From Isoetes taiwanensis (Eukaryota; Streptophyta; Lycopodiopsida; Isoetales; Isoetaceae): a DNA stretch of 64,000 nt. Below the pieces are notes generated by a model. The model searched no databases, had not been told where the DNA came from, and worked only from the letters and a program-made list of their open reading frames with translations. The translations under genes and the position numbers were made by a program. Of this stretch, positions 25,386 through 36,479 are shown piece after piece. The stretch lies in assembly GCA_021234155.1 (NCBI GenBank), contig JAJEKV010000021.1:18151710-18215709 (forward strand), written 5' to 3'. Within the stretch, counting starts at the first letter, position 1; each line of letters starts with the position of its first letter.

Positions 25386-26060
25386 TTATTTTTTTGCAAA
25401 CAGAAGGGATAAAGGATTTTGCTTCATGTAAACTTGAGTCTGATTGTTTTGCAAAAGATGAGCTTGTCTATCTATTAGGAACATTAATGCAGCTGCACTC
25501 TTCTCGAGCCTGGGATATCTCAACTCAGTGTTGGACCACATCTTGCTGGCAAAAGAGATAACATGGTCCTCCTGGAGTAATGCCACACCAATTGCCTTTT
25601 TTGTAATAAGGGTTTTTCAAAGTCTGGAGGCTTCAGTAAGATAGCCTGACAGATAGCATAAATGATTGTATCAAAAGATTCTTGGCATGTCTCATTCCAA
25701 TCAACCAAAATATGCTTACTCTCATTCTTTGAGAATCTTCCAACCTTTGTGAGGTTAGAAATTGGACTTATGGTGTGTGAAAAATGAGGAACATGCATCC
25801 TCAAGAAGCTAGTCATTCCTAAGAAGCTTTTCACCTGTTTAAGTGTCTTGGAAGGAGCAAGTTTCTTTAAAGCCTTTTGTGGATACTTCATGTCCTAGCA
25901 AATCTCCTTTTGAGCATAAAAAGACACACTTCTTTGAATTTAGGCTAACACCTCCTTTTCTGCATAAAGCAAATAATTTTGTCAGACAATTAAAAAGTAC
26001 CTAAGCAAAGATCATCCAAGAAGACACGAAATGCCGTTGGAGGCATATCCTTGAAGATAG
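25386..26060 (-). pseudogene. Ty3 RT C-terminal half and standard RNase H
   Basis: At the high-coordinate edge, abutting the DNA transposon, the minus strand reads IFKDMPP and FRVFLDDLCLG, where FLDD is the RT catalytic box (YxDD class). The thumb follows at 25891-25520 (LKQVKSFLGM, FSHTISPISNLTK). The standard RNase H remnant is at 25586-25386 (ISFASKMWSN, EKSAAALMFLIDR). Frame changes separate the three pieces. Synthesis and template-removal activity are inferred from the family; this copy is broken. Confidence 0.75.
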
Positions 26061-26219
26061 GGTCGGGTAAAAGCATGAAAGGGTGTCTATAAATGTAGCC
26101 CTTTTTGTACATATACATATGTACCGAATGCACATTTTTGGAATAACTGTCATCATGACCAGCTAGTAACTGCCATGATTAATGGCTATCCACTACTCTG
26201 AACCCGCAATTATCGGATT

Positions 26220-28875
26220 TTGAAATTCTTTCCCAAATTCTTTCTTGGTTTGCCTCTCGTTCACTATCCCGCCCCTGCCTTCTCTGCTTGGATTCCGATC
26301 ACGAATTCTTCATCTAGCTATGGCCCCAAAACGCCCCCAGATGAGTGCTTGCTCATCACCACATTAAGCAAGATGCCGGTGCTTCCGGTAGTTGGAATTT
26401 TACCTCCAAGGAGTTTACGTTTGGGTTCCGAGGTGATCCAAGCCAAAGACCTCCGTGAGAAACATGCAGAGGCCCACATACCCAACCTAGAGATGGTTAT
26501 GAGCGAGGTATGGGGTGAAGCTCAAAAAGCAGGCGAGGATTCAAGGAAGGGAGAATCCGTAACGCATGGAAAGATGATTTTTTAAATATTATGAATTGGT
26601 TTATGGCAAGAAACGGGTTACAAACCATTATATTTCAACCTATTTTTGCGGAGCATTTGCTCTTCACTTGAAGGGACGGCTTGTTGATTGGATGGACGTG
26701 GCTAGGACCGCCAAAGATCTTGCCAAAACCCTCAGTCAGAGGCGTTCTGAGGACCCTACAACAGTAAATCCTCAACTATCAAACGGGACATCGATTGCGT
26801 GAGAATATTAGAGCCCCGGCTTATTCTAGATCAGATGTTGACACAATAAAGCAATTATTTAAGCATGGGTTGGAGGAGAAAACTAACCTATTGAATGAAG
26901 TAGAAGCACTTTGGAAGAAAAAGGAGGGATGCATTGAAGGTCATCACCGGATTGAGGGTAGAAAGGATATGCTATCCAAGATCCGGCAGCAGATCCGCCG
27001 AGAAAATAGATGAGACAAAACAGAAGTTGACAAATTGTCCCGGGATCCTACTGGAAATGTTGTTATGTTTGAGTGTTGAAGTACAAGTTGGAAGACTTGG
27101 TTATGAGTAGACATGATAAAGAACAACACTCTTCTAAGCTAGAAATTGGTTTGCAGGAAGCAACTAAAGACATTGAAAGGCATGAAATCTCAATTGAACA
27201 AGCAAAGGAAAAACTTAATTGCATTGAATTGGTTCAGGAAAGGCATTCACAGATTTTGGATTTCATGGGGAGAGCAGGACCTATTGTTTCGCACCCCGAG
27301 GCCCCCCCCCAGAGGAGCTACTTCTATAGAGCAGTTCATCACATTGGGTTCATGTAATTTGTTGTGGCCAAGGCTTTGGCAAAACCGGGTTTGTTGTTGC
27401 TAGCTCCATGCAGAGATGCGCTTATTGCCTCTTACGCTTGTGTTATCTGGTCCATGAAAGAGGTAATTGCATAAAAGGTTGCATCCGGGATGAGGGCATT
27501 GAATTGACTTGGTTTCCCTGCTGTGAAAGGTATGCATTGCTCTCAACTAATTTAAACTTATATTTCTCTTCATTCATATTTGTTATTGTAATCTGCATAG
27601 TTCTACATGTATGGCTTTCAGTGCATTGCTATTCCTTGTACATGTATAACTTTTAGTGTACATCAGAAGTAGAGAGGTACATAGGCATATATTTGCTTGT
27701 TTATTGATGCTTTTATTTTTGAGCTTGGATTTGCAGTTGTATCGGTTGTACATGTCTCTAATGGAGTCTACATCCGCAAATAGATGTACATGCATTTATC
27801 TTTAGAGTGCATCAGATGGATTCATAAGTATGTGCATTTTTACATATATGTGCTTTTTTTTTGGCATAGATCTACATTCCCTAACTGGATACCTGGGTAC
27901 ATCACGGGTACATCAGTGTACATCTGGGTACATTGATGTACCTTTATGTACATTGAGGAACATGTACATGTACATTTGGCTATAGTTAAATGTAGTTACT
28001 TACATTTGGTACATTCTATGTACATGAAATGTACATGCTTGGCAGGATGTACCATATATTTCTCATTAGTTCTGTTTTCATGTTCTTTTATGTCTATTGA
28101 AATTTAGATCATTTGTTTGTTTGCAGATGAGGCTGTTCCTATCCCAGAAGCAGCTTTAATGGCTGATGTTCTTGAGCCATCTGCATCGACTCTCTTTACA
28201 GATTTTACTGAGCATAATAAGCAGACCGAATCTGTAGACCCTCTACCTTCCAGCTCCAGATCACCAATGACATTTTCAGTGCCAGTAATAGAACAATCTG
28301 CAACAGTGCCTGCTCGAACATGGCAAAGTGAAGTTGAGGAAATTGAGAGGATGGCACTTGAGAAAGCTAAAGCAGGTGCAGGTGCAGAGCCTTCAATGAC
28401 TGCTGCAACAGAAAATCTTTCATCACCAAGTGCTAAATTAGTAATTGGAGAAGCTAAGAAAGATTCACTGCGTCAAAGATCATCTGCGGGTCCCGATTCG
28501 GACATTATGGAAGAAGCTACAAAGGACACAGATCCAGATTTTAACCCGGGAGATACCGGGGAAGAGGAAGTCGAAGTTGGTAGTTGAGTCCACTCCAAAG
28601 AGGAGGCAAAAGAATTTGGTGATGGCACTCCAAAAGGAAAAAAAATAGGCAAAATCTCCAAAGAACAAAAAAAATGTCCTCCTAAAAAGAAAATCTCCGT
28701 GCAAAAAGTGCCACCACCACCTAGAAAGAGGTATGTCCAAGATGAACTAATTTTGTTAAACATCTCAGATTTATGGTAATTAACCACATTTTTTTTGTAC
28801 ATAGGACACGATCACAGCCGCGGAAGGAAGCCGATCCCCGATCCTTCCGAAGCCGGAACCTAAGAGGAAGAGGAT
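26220..28875 (+). pseudogene. Transposon cargo gene A, coiled-coil and acidic exons
   Basis: Unrecognised plus-strand coding blocks lie in the left half of the 9.26-kb element. 26220-26585 begins MKFFPKFF and ends with a charged stretch. 26795-27350 encodes coiled-coil-like, Lys/Glu-rich sequence in shifting frames. 28126-28734 opens after TTTGTTTGCAG with DEAVPIPEAAL, continues acidic and serine-rich, passes one in-frame TGA (near 28585) and becomes Lys/Pro-rich (KKCPPKKK, VPPPPRKR) before a GTATGT donor. The next exon starts after GTACATAG at 28804 with RTRSQPRKEADP. Such linkers fit a nuclear protein, but no domain is identifiable. Confidence 0.4.
27880..28060. repeat. GTACAT motif cluster, left
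   Basis: More than ten GTACAT/ATGTAC motifs in about 180 bp, irregularly spaced, within an apparent intron of the left-half gene. The same motif clusters at 31795-31855 and 33840-34340 and lies just inside both element ends. Confidence 0.65.
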
Positions 28876-28999
28876 CTACAAGCAAATATTGATGTGATAA
28901 CAAATAAGGTGCAGTAGCCCCTCGAGAAGATGTCAAAACAGGTGATGAATTTACAAGGTGAGTAATATACAATTGATTACAATAGATATATTCTTTTGC

Positions 29000-30055
29000 T
29001 AATGTTTGTTGTTTCCTTTGTACGGTTTAGTGAACCGAATCGAAAAGGTTGGTTCCATTCACTCCTTATAGGGACTGTCCTCCTCCTAAGCCCGCACCCT
29101 CTATCTTTCAAAGTGATGTTGACGAAGTTCGGGTTGAAGTCGGACTTGACCTCTAAGATGGTAGATGTCTATGGGAGGTAGGCTAGCATTTCAACATATT
29201 TATGTTATTTCATTCCCTAAGTCACTCATCTTATGTATTAATATGTAACTGGATTTGTGTGCGTGTACCTTTGTAGCGATCTTCCATCCGATTGGAAACA
29301 CAAGTTTTTACGGTTCGTAGGACACCTTCAGAATTTTGTGAATTCCCTCAAGAATGGGGGGCGGATGCACGTAACACTAACATAAAGGAAGGGCTGGATG
29401 GCATTTTGATTGCAAGATGCCAATACATATTTGTTCCATTCTCGCAAGGCCCAAATGTGGCATTGGTAATACTTGTGCTTGCTGGTCCAATGAAAAGCTC
29501 TTTTCCATCTATAGCTAGCCCAAGTATACGATCCTCTCTCCATCAAAGGCTATGTACCCGATGCTAAAGTGGTCCGAAGTAAGTATGAGTTTTCGTTTTT
29601 GTTTTTATGATTTGATTATTCTCATATTGCAATTTCTTATGCTTGATTTATTCTCACATTGCAATTTTGCGGGTTTCATAAGCTTGTGATCAATAACATG
29701 ATGCTCGGATCCCAAAGCTTAAGCCATGGTAGGAAGAACTTTGATGCTCCCCGTGTTCTATCCTAAAATGCCGTAAACTAGTACCAAAGAACCCTTGCAT
29801 GTACATTGTGGCTTACATGCACAAATTCATAGATGCCGTGGTTGATGCATGCCCAAGCTCCATTTTTGTAAGTAGAACATGTTATTTTCCTATTAGTTAT
29901 TTGTTGGTATAGTCCTCTAATACTTGTGCACCATGCAGATGACACCCGGTTGGTTCATCGATGCCTATGCCAAGTCACGGAGGGATCATCTAATGGAGGC
30001 ATTAATTGTAGAAGGCGAGATGAATATACAAGCAGCTTGTTCCTACATTGTGGTA
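29000..30055 (+). pseudogene. Possible Ulp1-like (C48) peptidase remnant
   Basis: Splice-bounded blocks: to 29178 (LTKFGLKSDLTSKMVDVYG before GTAGG), 29277-29578 and 29939-30055. In one frame of the middle block the reading gives DLPSDWKHKF and, after several stops, MWHW followed about 20 codons later by QVYDPLS, the spacing and flavour of the catalytic histidine and aspartate of Ulp1/SENP cysteine peptidases ('HW.L...D......YDSL'). The later part reads MTPGWFIDAYAKSRRD. Ulp1 domains are known passengers of plant Mutator-like and CACTA elements. At least four stops in the key block make it a pseudogene and keep the call weak. Confidence 0.28.
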
Positions 30056-30239
30056 GATAGTCCCTTTGACTTGTTTGTAAATTACAGTTTTGTATGAGCC
30101 ATGCTCCGAGCTTCTTTGTACTCAATAAGTAATGAAAAAATTAATTTATTTGTCTCACTTACACTGTGCAAATAACAATCGTGTAATTATCAATGTGTTT
30201 TCTCAATTGTGTGTCCGAAATGTAATTATAAATTGTGAA

Positions 30240-31515
30240 TCTCAAGTGTTTTTTGTCTTGTGTGTGAATCATCTAATTCAGGGAGAAAGCTCGTTATCTT
30301 TGACTTAAATTGCGGTTGGGCAAGAGTGTGCACAAGAATGAAAATATTAACTCAAGATACCAACAGATCCGAAAAGATGAGCTTCAATTTAATATAGGAA
30401 ACAGGTTTTGTTACCGCAGCCGTGGTTAGCATCACATTGTTAGCATTTGTAAGAGAAGGGTTTGATGTTGCCATCCGGTCTTCACTCACTTCTAAAAATC
30501 TTCAACCAATTGTGGAACATATTTGTGATGCTTTTTCCATAAAGTCAAGTTTGTTTACAGCCGTGAGCGTTGTTGGACTCCCCGCCACACAAACACCCCC
30601 ACCGAACCTCAAAAGGGGTTGTTTGTGAAACCATTAGTCGTGGTATGGAAAGAGTACCCGTGAGTACTATGGACATACAGTTCGATCGACGATTTAAAGA
30701 TACAAATCCACTTTGAATCCTGTAGGAAGCTACATATGTCCTTTCTCTTGGACACCGATATTAGCTAGTGACCATTGCTTGTCATGGAGCTCATTCCATG
30801 GCTTAATGGATTCAAAATGGTCAAGATGGTATAGTTTATGTGAAAGAGCATCCAATGACTAATGCAGCAGAGATGGCATATCGGAAAGGTGGAACAGATT
30901 TTTTGGCAAACTATGGCAAAGAACTTGGGTGCTCTTTGCCTAAATTTAGTCAATATACCTGAGCAAGGAATGGAGAAACCGCCATCATGTTATTGGCCTC
31001 TTGACCGCCCATTGTTGGTACAGACTTTTGACTGATGTACAAATTCAAATGTTATGAATATATGTATCAAAGTTTTTGTTCATTGCACTTGAGTACTCTA
31101 TTCTTACTGTCTTTCTTATTGGTACAATTATGAGTGTGTATACATAATTAAGTGATCTTCATTTGCTTTGTAGATGAATGGACCTGAAACACAAAAGACT
31201 ATTAAGAAACTAAGAGATAGAGTTCTCACGCACCCAGAGGTAATACAAACCAACACAAGCTGCAAGTACATAGGGTTGGGGACCGATTATCGCCTCTATA
31301 CTGCTGTTCCTGAACTTTGGGAAAAGGTTGAGCAAATTGAAAATTATGAGGAACGAGCAACCATGAAAGGTATATTGGCAAAGAAATCACTTGTTGCACA
31401 ACCCTTGGGGAAGGCACGGTCCCGGAAGATGCAGGGCTATGTAGGATGGAAAGGTTTGCCGCTGGCACGTGCTATAGAAACCGCATGGACTATCGCTTTA
31501 GAGGATATCTCTTGA
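30240..31515 (+). other. Transposon-internal ORFs, unidentified
   Basis: Coding-looking blocks in three frames, with stops: 30422-30628, about 30690-30960 (VKEHPMTNAAEMAYRKGG), and 31174-31515 preceded by an acceptor (TTTGCTTTGTAG). The last reads MNGPETQKTIKKLRDRV and ends AWTIALEDIS. No domain recognised. They probably belong to the same left-half gene. Confidence 0.35.
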
Positions 31516-32061
31516 AGCCTCTCGGCGGGCTGGAAGACATGATGCAATAGTCATAAGATATCAGGCTCCTACTGACATTTTGAAGCTTGGTCATGAATTA
31601 TGAGCCATGCTCATTTTTGGGTGTGTTATATTTATGTCCACAATATAAATAAATCAACCATTTGTACATGAAAACCGTCCATTTCTTATCTTTGCCATGA
31701 CTGAAACCATTTTAGTGTTTATGCAATTCAACTTTCTTGTGTTCAATTCTAATCAACTTACACTTAACAAATTTTTATAAGATTTCGGAATGTACAACGG
31801 ATGTACATAAGATGTACATCTGTTGTACATCTTATGTACATTGATGTACATAATGCACTTCTGAAGTAGTCCAGTTCTTCAGTTCTTATAACAAAGTATT
31901 ACAATATTTCAGGAAAGTACTACAGATCTGACTTAGTCCATGTCATCTACAATTGCTGGAAGTTGTGATAACAATGTCTCATGGACTTCATCCGGCAAGT
32001 GAAATGTCAGGCTTGCCCCTTCCTTTGTGTTTTACTTTCTTGAATGGGATTCGAACCCCAA

Positions 32062-35000
32062 TCATGCATTCCGCAGTACCAAAACATTCTTAGTAGGAAG
32101 CAGTTTATACTTATTGTGGCAGCACGGGATTAGTTCATAATATTGTCCTTCAATGACACTAGTGCCGCCAGAGTATTCATTTCCATAGTCATCAATTGAA
32201 TCTTCTTCCAATGCATGCTTTTCCCTCGGTGCACATGAGAACATAGTATGAAATACCTTCCACATTGTCCGGTGTCCGCAAAAGACACAAATACTAAAAA
32301 AAATGACTACTAATTGTCATCTAAACCAGCCGCCCCTCCTCTTGATACAAAACTTCCACATCATTTTCAGCTTCAACACGAGGCAATATGATCCGTGGGC
32401 TCCAAACTTTTTAGAGACCATTCTCCACAATGTTTAATGTTCTCACAATTCAACCAATTGAAGTTAATGCAAGCATCACAAAAGCACGAGAGTGGTCTGC
32501 GATAGCAACTTTGTTGGATCTGGCTGGTTTATAGTTGACACGTAATGTATCCGGCCGAGTACGTGTAAAGTCTTGCAATTGAATGCTTGTTTGCCTGTTC
32601 ACATCTGTTTTCCAACCTCCCAAAACACCCTTTCACAATCCGATTCCTTGGCCCTTAAAACGCACAAGCCGTTTTCAGATCACACGGGCATGCCATTTTG
32701 TTTTCTCTGCTTTCGCTCTCAAGCCACAACTTTGCTATACCGGCCTCGCCATCATGTGTGCCTTTCCCATGGCGGATCCAAAGAAATTCCATATCACTCG
32801 AATTTTATTTTCAACATGGTATCTACAGATTCCATACCATGCGTCGCAGATTTGAATTGAGATGCACAACCATCCGACCACACATAATGAAGGTTTATGT
32901 GTCCACCTCCATTATTCTTAAGCCACCCCAAATGTAATTTAAAACCATGTTGCACAAAATGAGTGTCATGCTTCCTGTCATCCGAAACATAGAAATGCAT
33001 CGCTTTTTAAGCTTACCTTCTATTTTCATCATTGAAATATGGACCAAAATACTAATTTGATCAGATTCCAATGCTCGGATTGCACTTCGTCCCCGGTTTC
33101 AATGTGTAGTTCTCTCGCAAAGTCAACAATGCAGACAACACACTATTATCCGGGAGTTTCTCAACACATCTTTTAAACTGTTTGCTCGCCGATTGTCTTT
33201 GTAAAGTTATGATCTCGTAAACTTAGCAAGCTGATTTTTCATGTTCTTTAACAAAACAGATGCTTTGTCATTCGATCAACTAATCTAAGCCTTCCGGATG
33301 TACCCTTTTTGGATGGCTCATTGACATATGCATATACTTGCTACCCACATTTCAATTCCATCTTCCTCGCTTTGGGCGGATGTCTAATTTCTTCACTCCA
33401 CATTCATCACATTCGCCTTTGATGCATTTTAGTTTATGCCATTCATCCGTCACATATTTCTCGAAAACTGCTGACCTCCACAAGATACTAACATTATCAA
33501 AAGTTTTCTTGTTTGCTTGACATACTCCATTGTTTTGCGGGATGGGATGCACGGACACTACTACCCGCCAAGTGCAATTAACATGTAGGGATCTCCTCAT
33601 ATCATTGAAGGCCTTTCATGACAGATCCGCTTGCTCATGTTTGACACAACAACATGTGTTTCTCTCCTTCAATTTCCTTATGCAATCAGGTTTGGATACT
33701 CGAACCGTCAAGGCAAATTTTGGTATCGTGGATTCGATATACAAACCGTTGATAAAGCTCGGACCGCAATAACAAAAGCATTAAAGACCATGTTAGCAAA
33801 ATGATGTCGGCAACGGATGCCAAAAGAGTATTGAACTATACTATTGTACAATTAATGTATGTTCTATGTACATAAAATGTCCATCCAACAGTTCCAATCG
33901 ACATATCTTGACATCTAATGTACATCTAATGTACAAAGAAGACATCTAATGTACACCAACAGCAGAACATCCAATGTAACATCCAATGTACATCCAATGT
34001 ACATCTAATTAATGTTCCAATATTAGTACATCACATTAATGTTACAATATTAGTACAACTAATGTACATATGTCCGATTTGTTTGGCTTCATTACCGAAA
34101 AGTACACTAAAATGTAGAATGATGTAATTTTGATATTCAAGTACATGTAAATGCAAAATTGCATGGACATGTAACTGTTAATGGATGTACATCTAAAAGT
34201 ACCTAATAGCACATCACCGCAAGATTTCTCGCTACTATGTAAACAATGTAAAATGCAATACATTTCATGAGAACCATGTGTATTCATTAACAGTGTCACT
34301 CGAACAGAACTAGAATGTACGTGAATGTACTAGAATGTACAGAATGTACTAGAATGTCATGAAAGAATTTTGGAAGAAAACATAAACTCCAAGACTGAAT
34401 TGATTCAATTACAAGAGCAAACTTGTGAGATATCAAGGTATTGTATTGCTTGTGTTCTCCTCTTCATGACATCTCTAACCTTTGGTGAAACTTTGGTATT
34501 GTCAAGCCAAAATTCATTTAACCCGACATTTGATTGAATCATCGATTCTATTTGATCTTGGCATCCTTCCCGCCAAAGCCCATACATTTGCTCCACTTAA
34601 TGACATTATCTTCCTTCTTGCCGCAGCCTTTGGATAAATTTCTTGGTCAGTATCTTTAGCAATTTTGAAGAAACATTCTTGTTTATATCTCCTTTTTTCC
34701 AACAATCATTGATAACAAAGTGAATGTTTTTGTACCAATTTATCTTTGCTATTAGCAGATTTTTACTTCTTGAAGTCCATCTTTCAAGTTTTGATCATTG
34801 ATTTCATAACAATAACTTCGAAGGATTTCCAACCATGTGTTCAAAAACGAAAAAAGCTCGTCATCTTGCAACAAACGATCACAAAAACTAATCTTTGATT
34901 CGGACAAGCGTTTGCCAAAGAATCGAGGATGCAATCCACCGACTGTCAACACGCTTCTTTATTTGTTTTGTGGCATAACACTGGCCAATGTCGGCATACT

Positions 35001-35136
35001 TGCGCTTAGAACCATCACTTCCATTGGAATTCTCACCCTCCATGAACAGATTGACATGTGTTTGCTTCTGGAATTCCTTCGGTGTTCTTCCTGTGAAAGG
35101 GGGGAATTTCGGAAAGGGAGGGACGGATCCATTCAA
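32062..35136 (-). pseudogene. Putative transposase of the 9.26-kb element
   Basis: Reading down from 35136 the minus strand has FPPFTGRTPKEFQKQTHVNL (start), GLHPRFFGKRLSE, ARRKIMSLSGANVWALAGRM, NEFWLDNTKVSPKVRDVMKR, an H/C-rich part with KLKCIKGECDECG, then HYVWSDGCASQFKS (32847-32886) and, in another frame, HGKGTHDGEAG (32735-32772). The last two motifs resemble the 'DG...QFKN' and 'HGKG..DG' boxes I recall in eukaryotic transposases whose acidic residues form the DDE-type centre; Sola is the best guess given the 4-bp duplication. Multiple frameshifts and stops break the gene. Its position in the right half, facing the plus-strand cargo, is typical of two-gene transposons. Confidence 0.5.
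33840..34345. repeat. GTACAT/AATGTAC motif cluster, right
   Basis: Dense irregular repeats of CTAATGTACATC, CCAATGTACATC and TAGAATGTACT variants between 33840 and 34345, inside the 9.26-kb element and mostly outside its coding blocks. They mirror the left-half cluster. Confidence 0.65.
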
Positions 35137-35332
35137 TTTGGTTCGGTGGTTCGGTGGTTAACCAAGAATTTCGGGGGGAATGTCAGGGATGATCTTGCAA
35201 TCATTGCATATCTGACACAAAACGACAAACCATAGTATCTTGATGTACATCTAAAATGTACCCCAAAAAAGCACAAATTCGTCCTTCAATTCAGTACGAT
35301 GTACGTACACCCTTTCATGCTTTTACCCGGTC

Positions 35333-35790
35333 CATGGCTCTCTGGAAGGTTGTTGATGCATTCATCAATCCAAAAGGCATTCTCCTCATTGCAAATGTTC
35401 CCCATGGTGTGATGTGATGAAAGAAGTCTTTGGCTGATCTTCTTCTTTAATGTTTATTTGATTAAAACTTGAGAAACCATCTAAGAAAGAATAGATCTCT
35501 TTCCCTGCAACAGCATACCTTGATAGTGGCCTTATTCAAATCCCTATAATCAATGCAAATTCTTAGGGTTTTGTATGTGTTTTCAACAGGTAAAATGCAA
35601 GATAACCATTCTGGATTCACTACTTATGAGGCCAGCATCTTTCTTATATAATTCTTCCTTGATTAGGCCAAGCAAAGATGCATTTATTCTCCTAAGCTTT
35701 TGCACAAGAGCTTTCATGCCTTCTTTGATCTTTATTTCAAACTCACACACTCATTTATCAACACCAACCAGTTCTCTGTACTCTCAGGCA
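35333..35790 (-). pseudogene. Ty3 reverse transcriptase, N-terminal half
   Basis: The minus strand from 35790 reads CEFEIKIKEGMKALVQKLRR, the start of a Ty3 RT, then a palm region, and at 35430-35333 FITPWGTFAMRRMPFGLMNA followed by FQRAM up to the DNA transposon. Together with 26060-25520 it forms one RT. Stops and frame changes occur between the blocks. Confidence 0.78.
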
Positions 35791-35949
35791 AACATATCTT
35801 TCCATTCATCAAAAACTTTAGTAACAAAAGACTCATCATCCTCTTTGAATAAATCCCCAACATATAAAATTCTACCTTGACCCTTTTTATTCACTTTTAC
35901 CTCTTTTACCTGTTTTTCCTCACTTGCATTGATTACCAAGATGGGATAG

Positions 35950-36469
35950 AGTTGTTGCAAATCATCCCTTTCCAAATCTTCTTCTTGAATTGCTCCCTCA
36001 GCTAAGTGCTCGAGTAGAACACTTCTGCACAATGCATCTGCCTCACAATTTTGCTCTCTTGGCACATGGCATAATTTCCAAGACTTGAACTTAGTCAATT
36101 CTCCCAAAGCTTTGTCTCTTAGCAAAATCATGTCTTCATTTTTTGCTTGATATTCACCCAATATCTGTCTGCAAACAAGCTATGAATCTCCAAAGATAAC
36201 AATCTCATTAATGTTCAAATTTTTGCTTCTTAAAGTCCTGCTATCAGAGCATTGTATTCTGCCATATTTGAGGTTATGTTTGGAAAAATTTTGTCTACCT
36301 TTGCAAGAAACCTATTAGAAGAATCTTTAAGAATAGCAGCAGAAGAGACCACACTTAATCTCTTTGAGACACCACCGTCAAACCACAAATAAGCAAAGTC
36401 TTCTCTTTTTGAAAGATTTACCTCTGTAGGGAGTTCTAAGTTTGACAACTGATCATTTATATTCTCCAC
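35950..36469 (-). pseudogene. Additional RNase H upstream of the Ty3 RT
   Basis: On the minus strand the four catalytic positions are all visible: Asp in YLWFDGGVSKR, Glu in MAEYNALIAGL, Asp in VIFGDS, and Asp in NCEADAL preceded by CHVPRE. This is the pattern of archaeal/plant-type RNase H1, as in the extra RNase H of Tat-branch Ty3 elements. One TAG follows GDS, plausibly a single C-to-T change from a glutamine codon. The domain lies between protease and RT rather than near integrase. After it the frame continues without a stop into a linker (LEHLAEGAIQEEDLERDDLQ) and then the RT lead. Confidence 0.78.
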
Positions 36470-36479
36470 ATGGATTTGG

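Larger units (their letters stand above)
26061..35332. mobile_element. 9.26-kb DNA transposon, TIRs and GGTC duplication
   Basis: The element proper is 26065-35328. A 22-bp sequence starting GGGTAAAAGCATGAAAGG at 26065 recurs as its exact reverse complement ending at 35328. Both sides carry GGTC (26061-26064 and 35329-35332). Dropping the element and one GGTC restores an uninterrupted Ty3 RT reading (ATG GAC CCT ATC between QRA and FKD), which fixes the borders to the base. Four-base duplications are reported for Sola elements; Ginger elements give 4-5. The left half has plus-strand exons (coiled-coil, acidic and possible Ulp1-like), the right half a minus-strand transposase-like gene, and GTACAT motifs are enriched throughout. 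Genes in both halves are damaged, so this copy is probably non-autonomous now. Confidence 0.85.

Noticed and set aside
26065-35328. Reading the left half as a Mutator-like element because of a Ulp1-like block
   Set aside because: The target duplication is 4 bp, not the 8-11 bp of Mutator-like elements, and no MULE transposase motif was seen.
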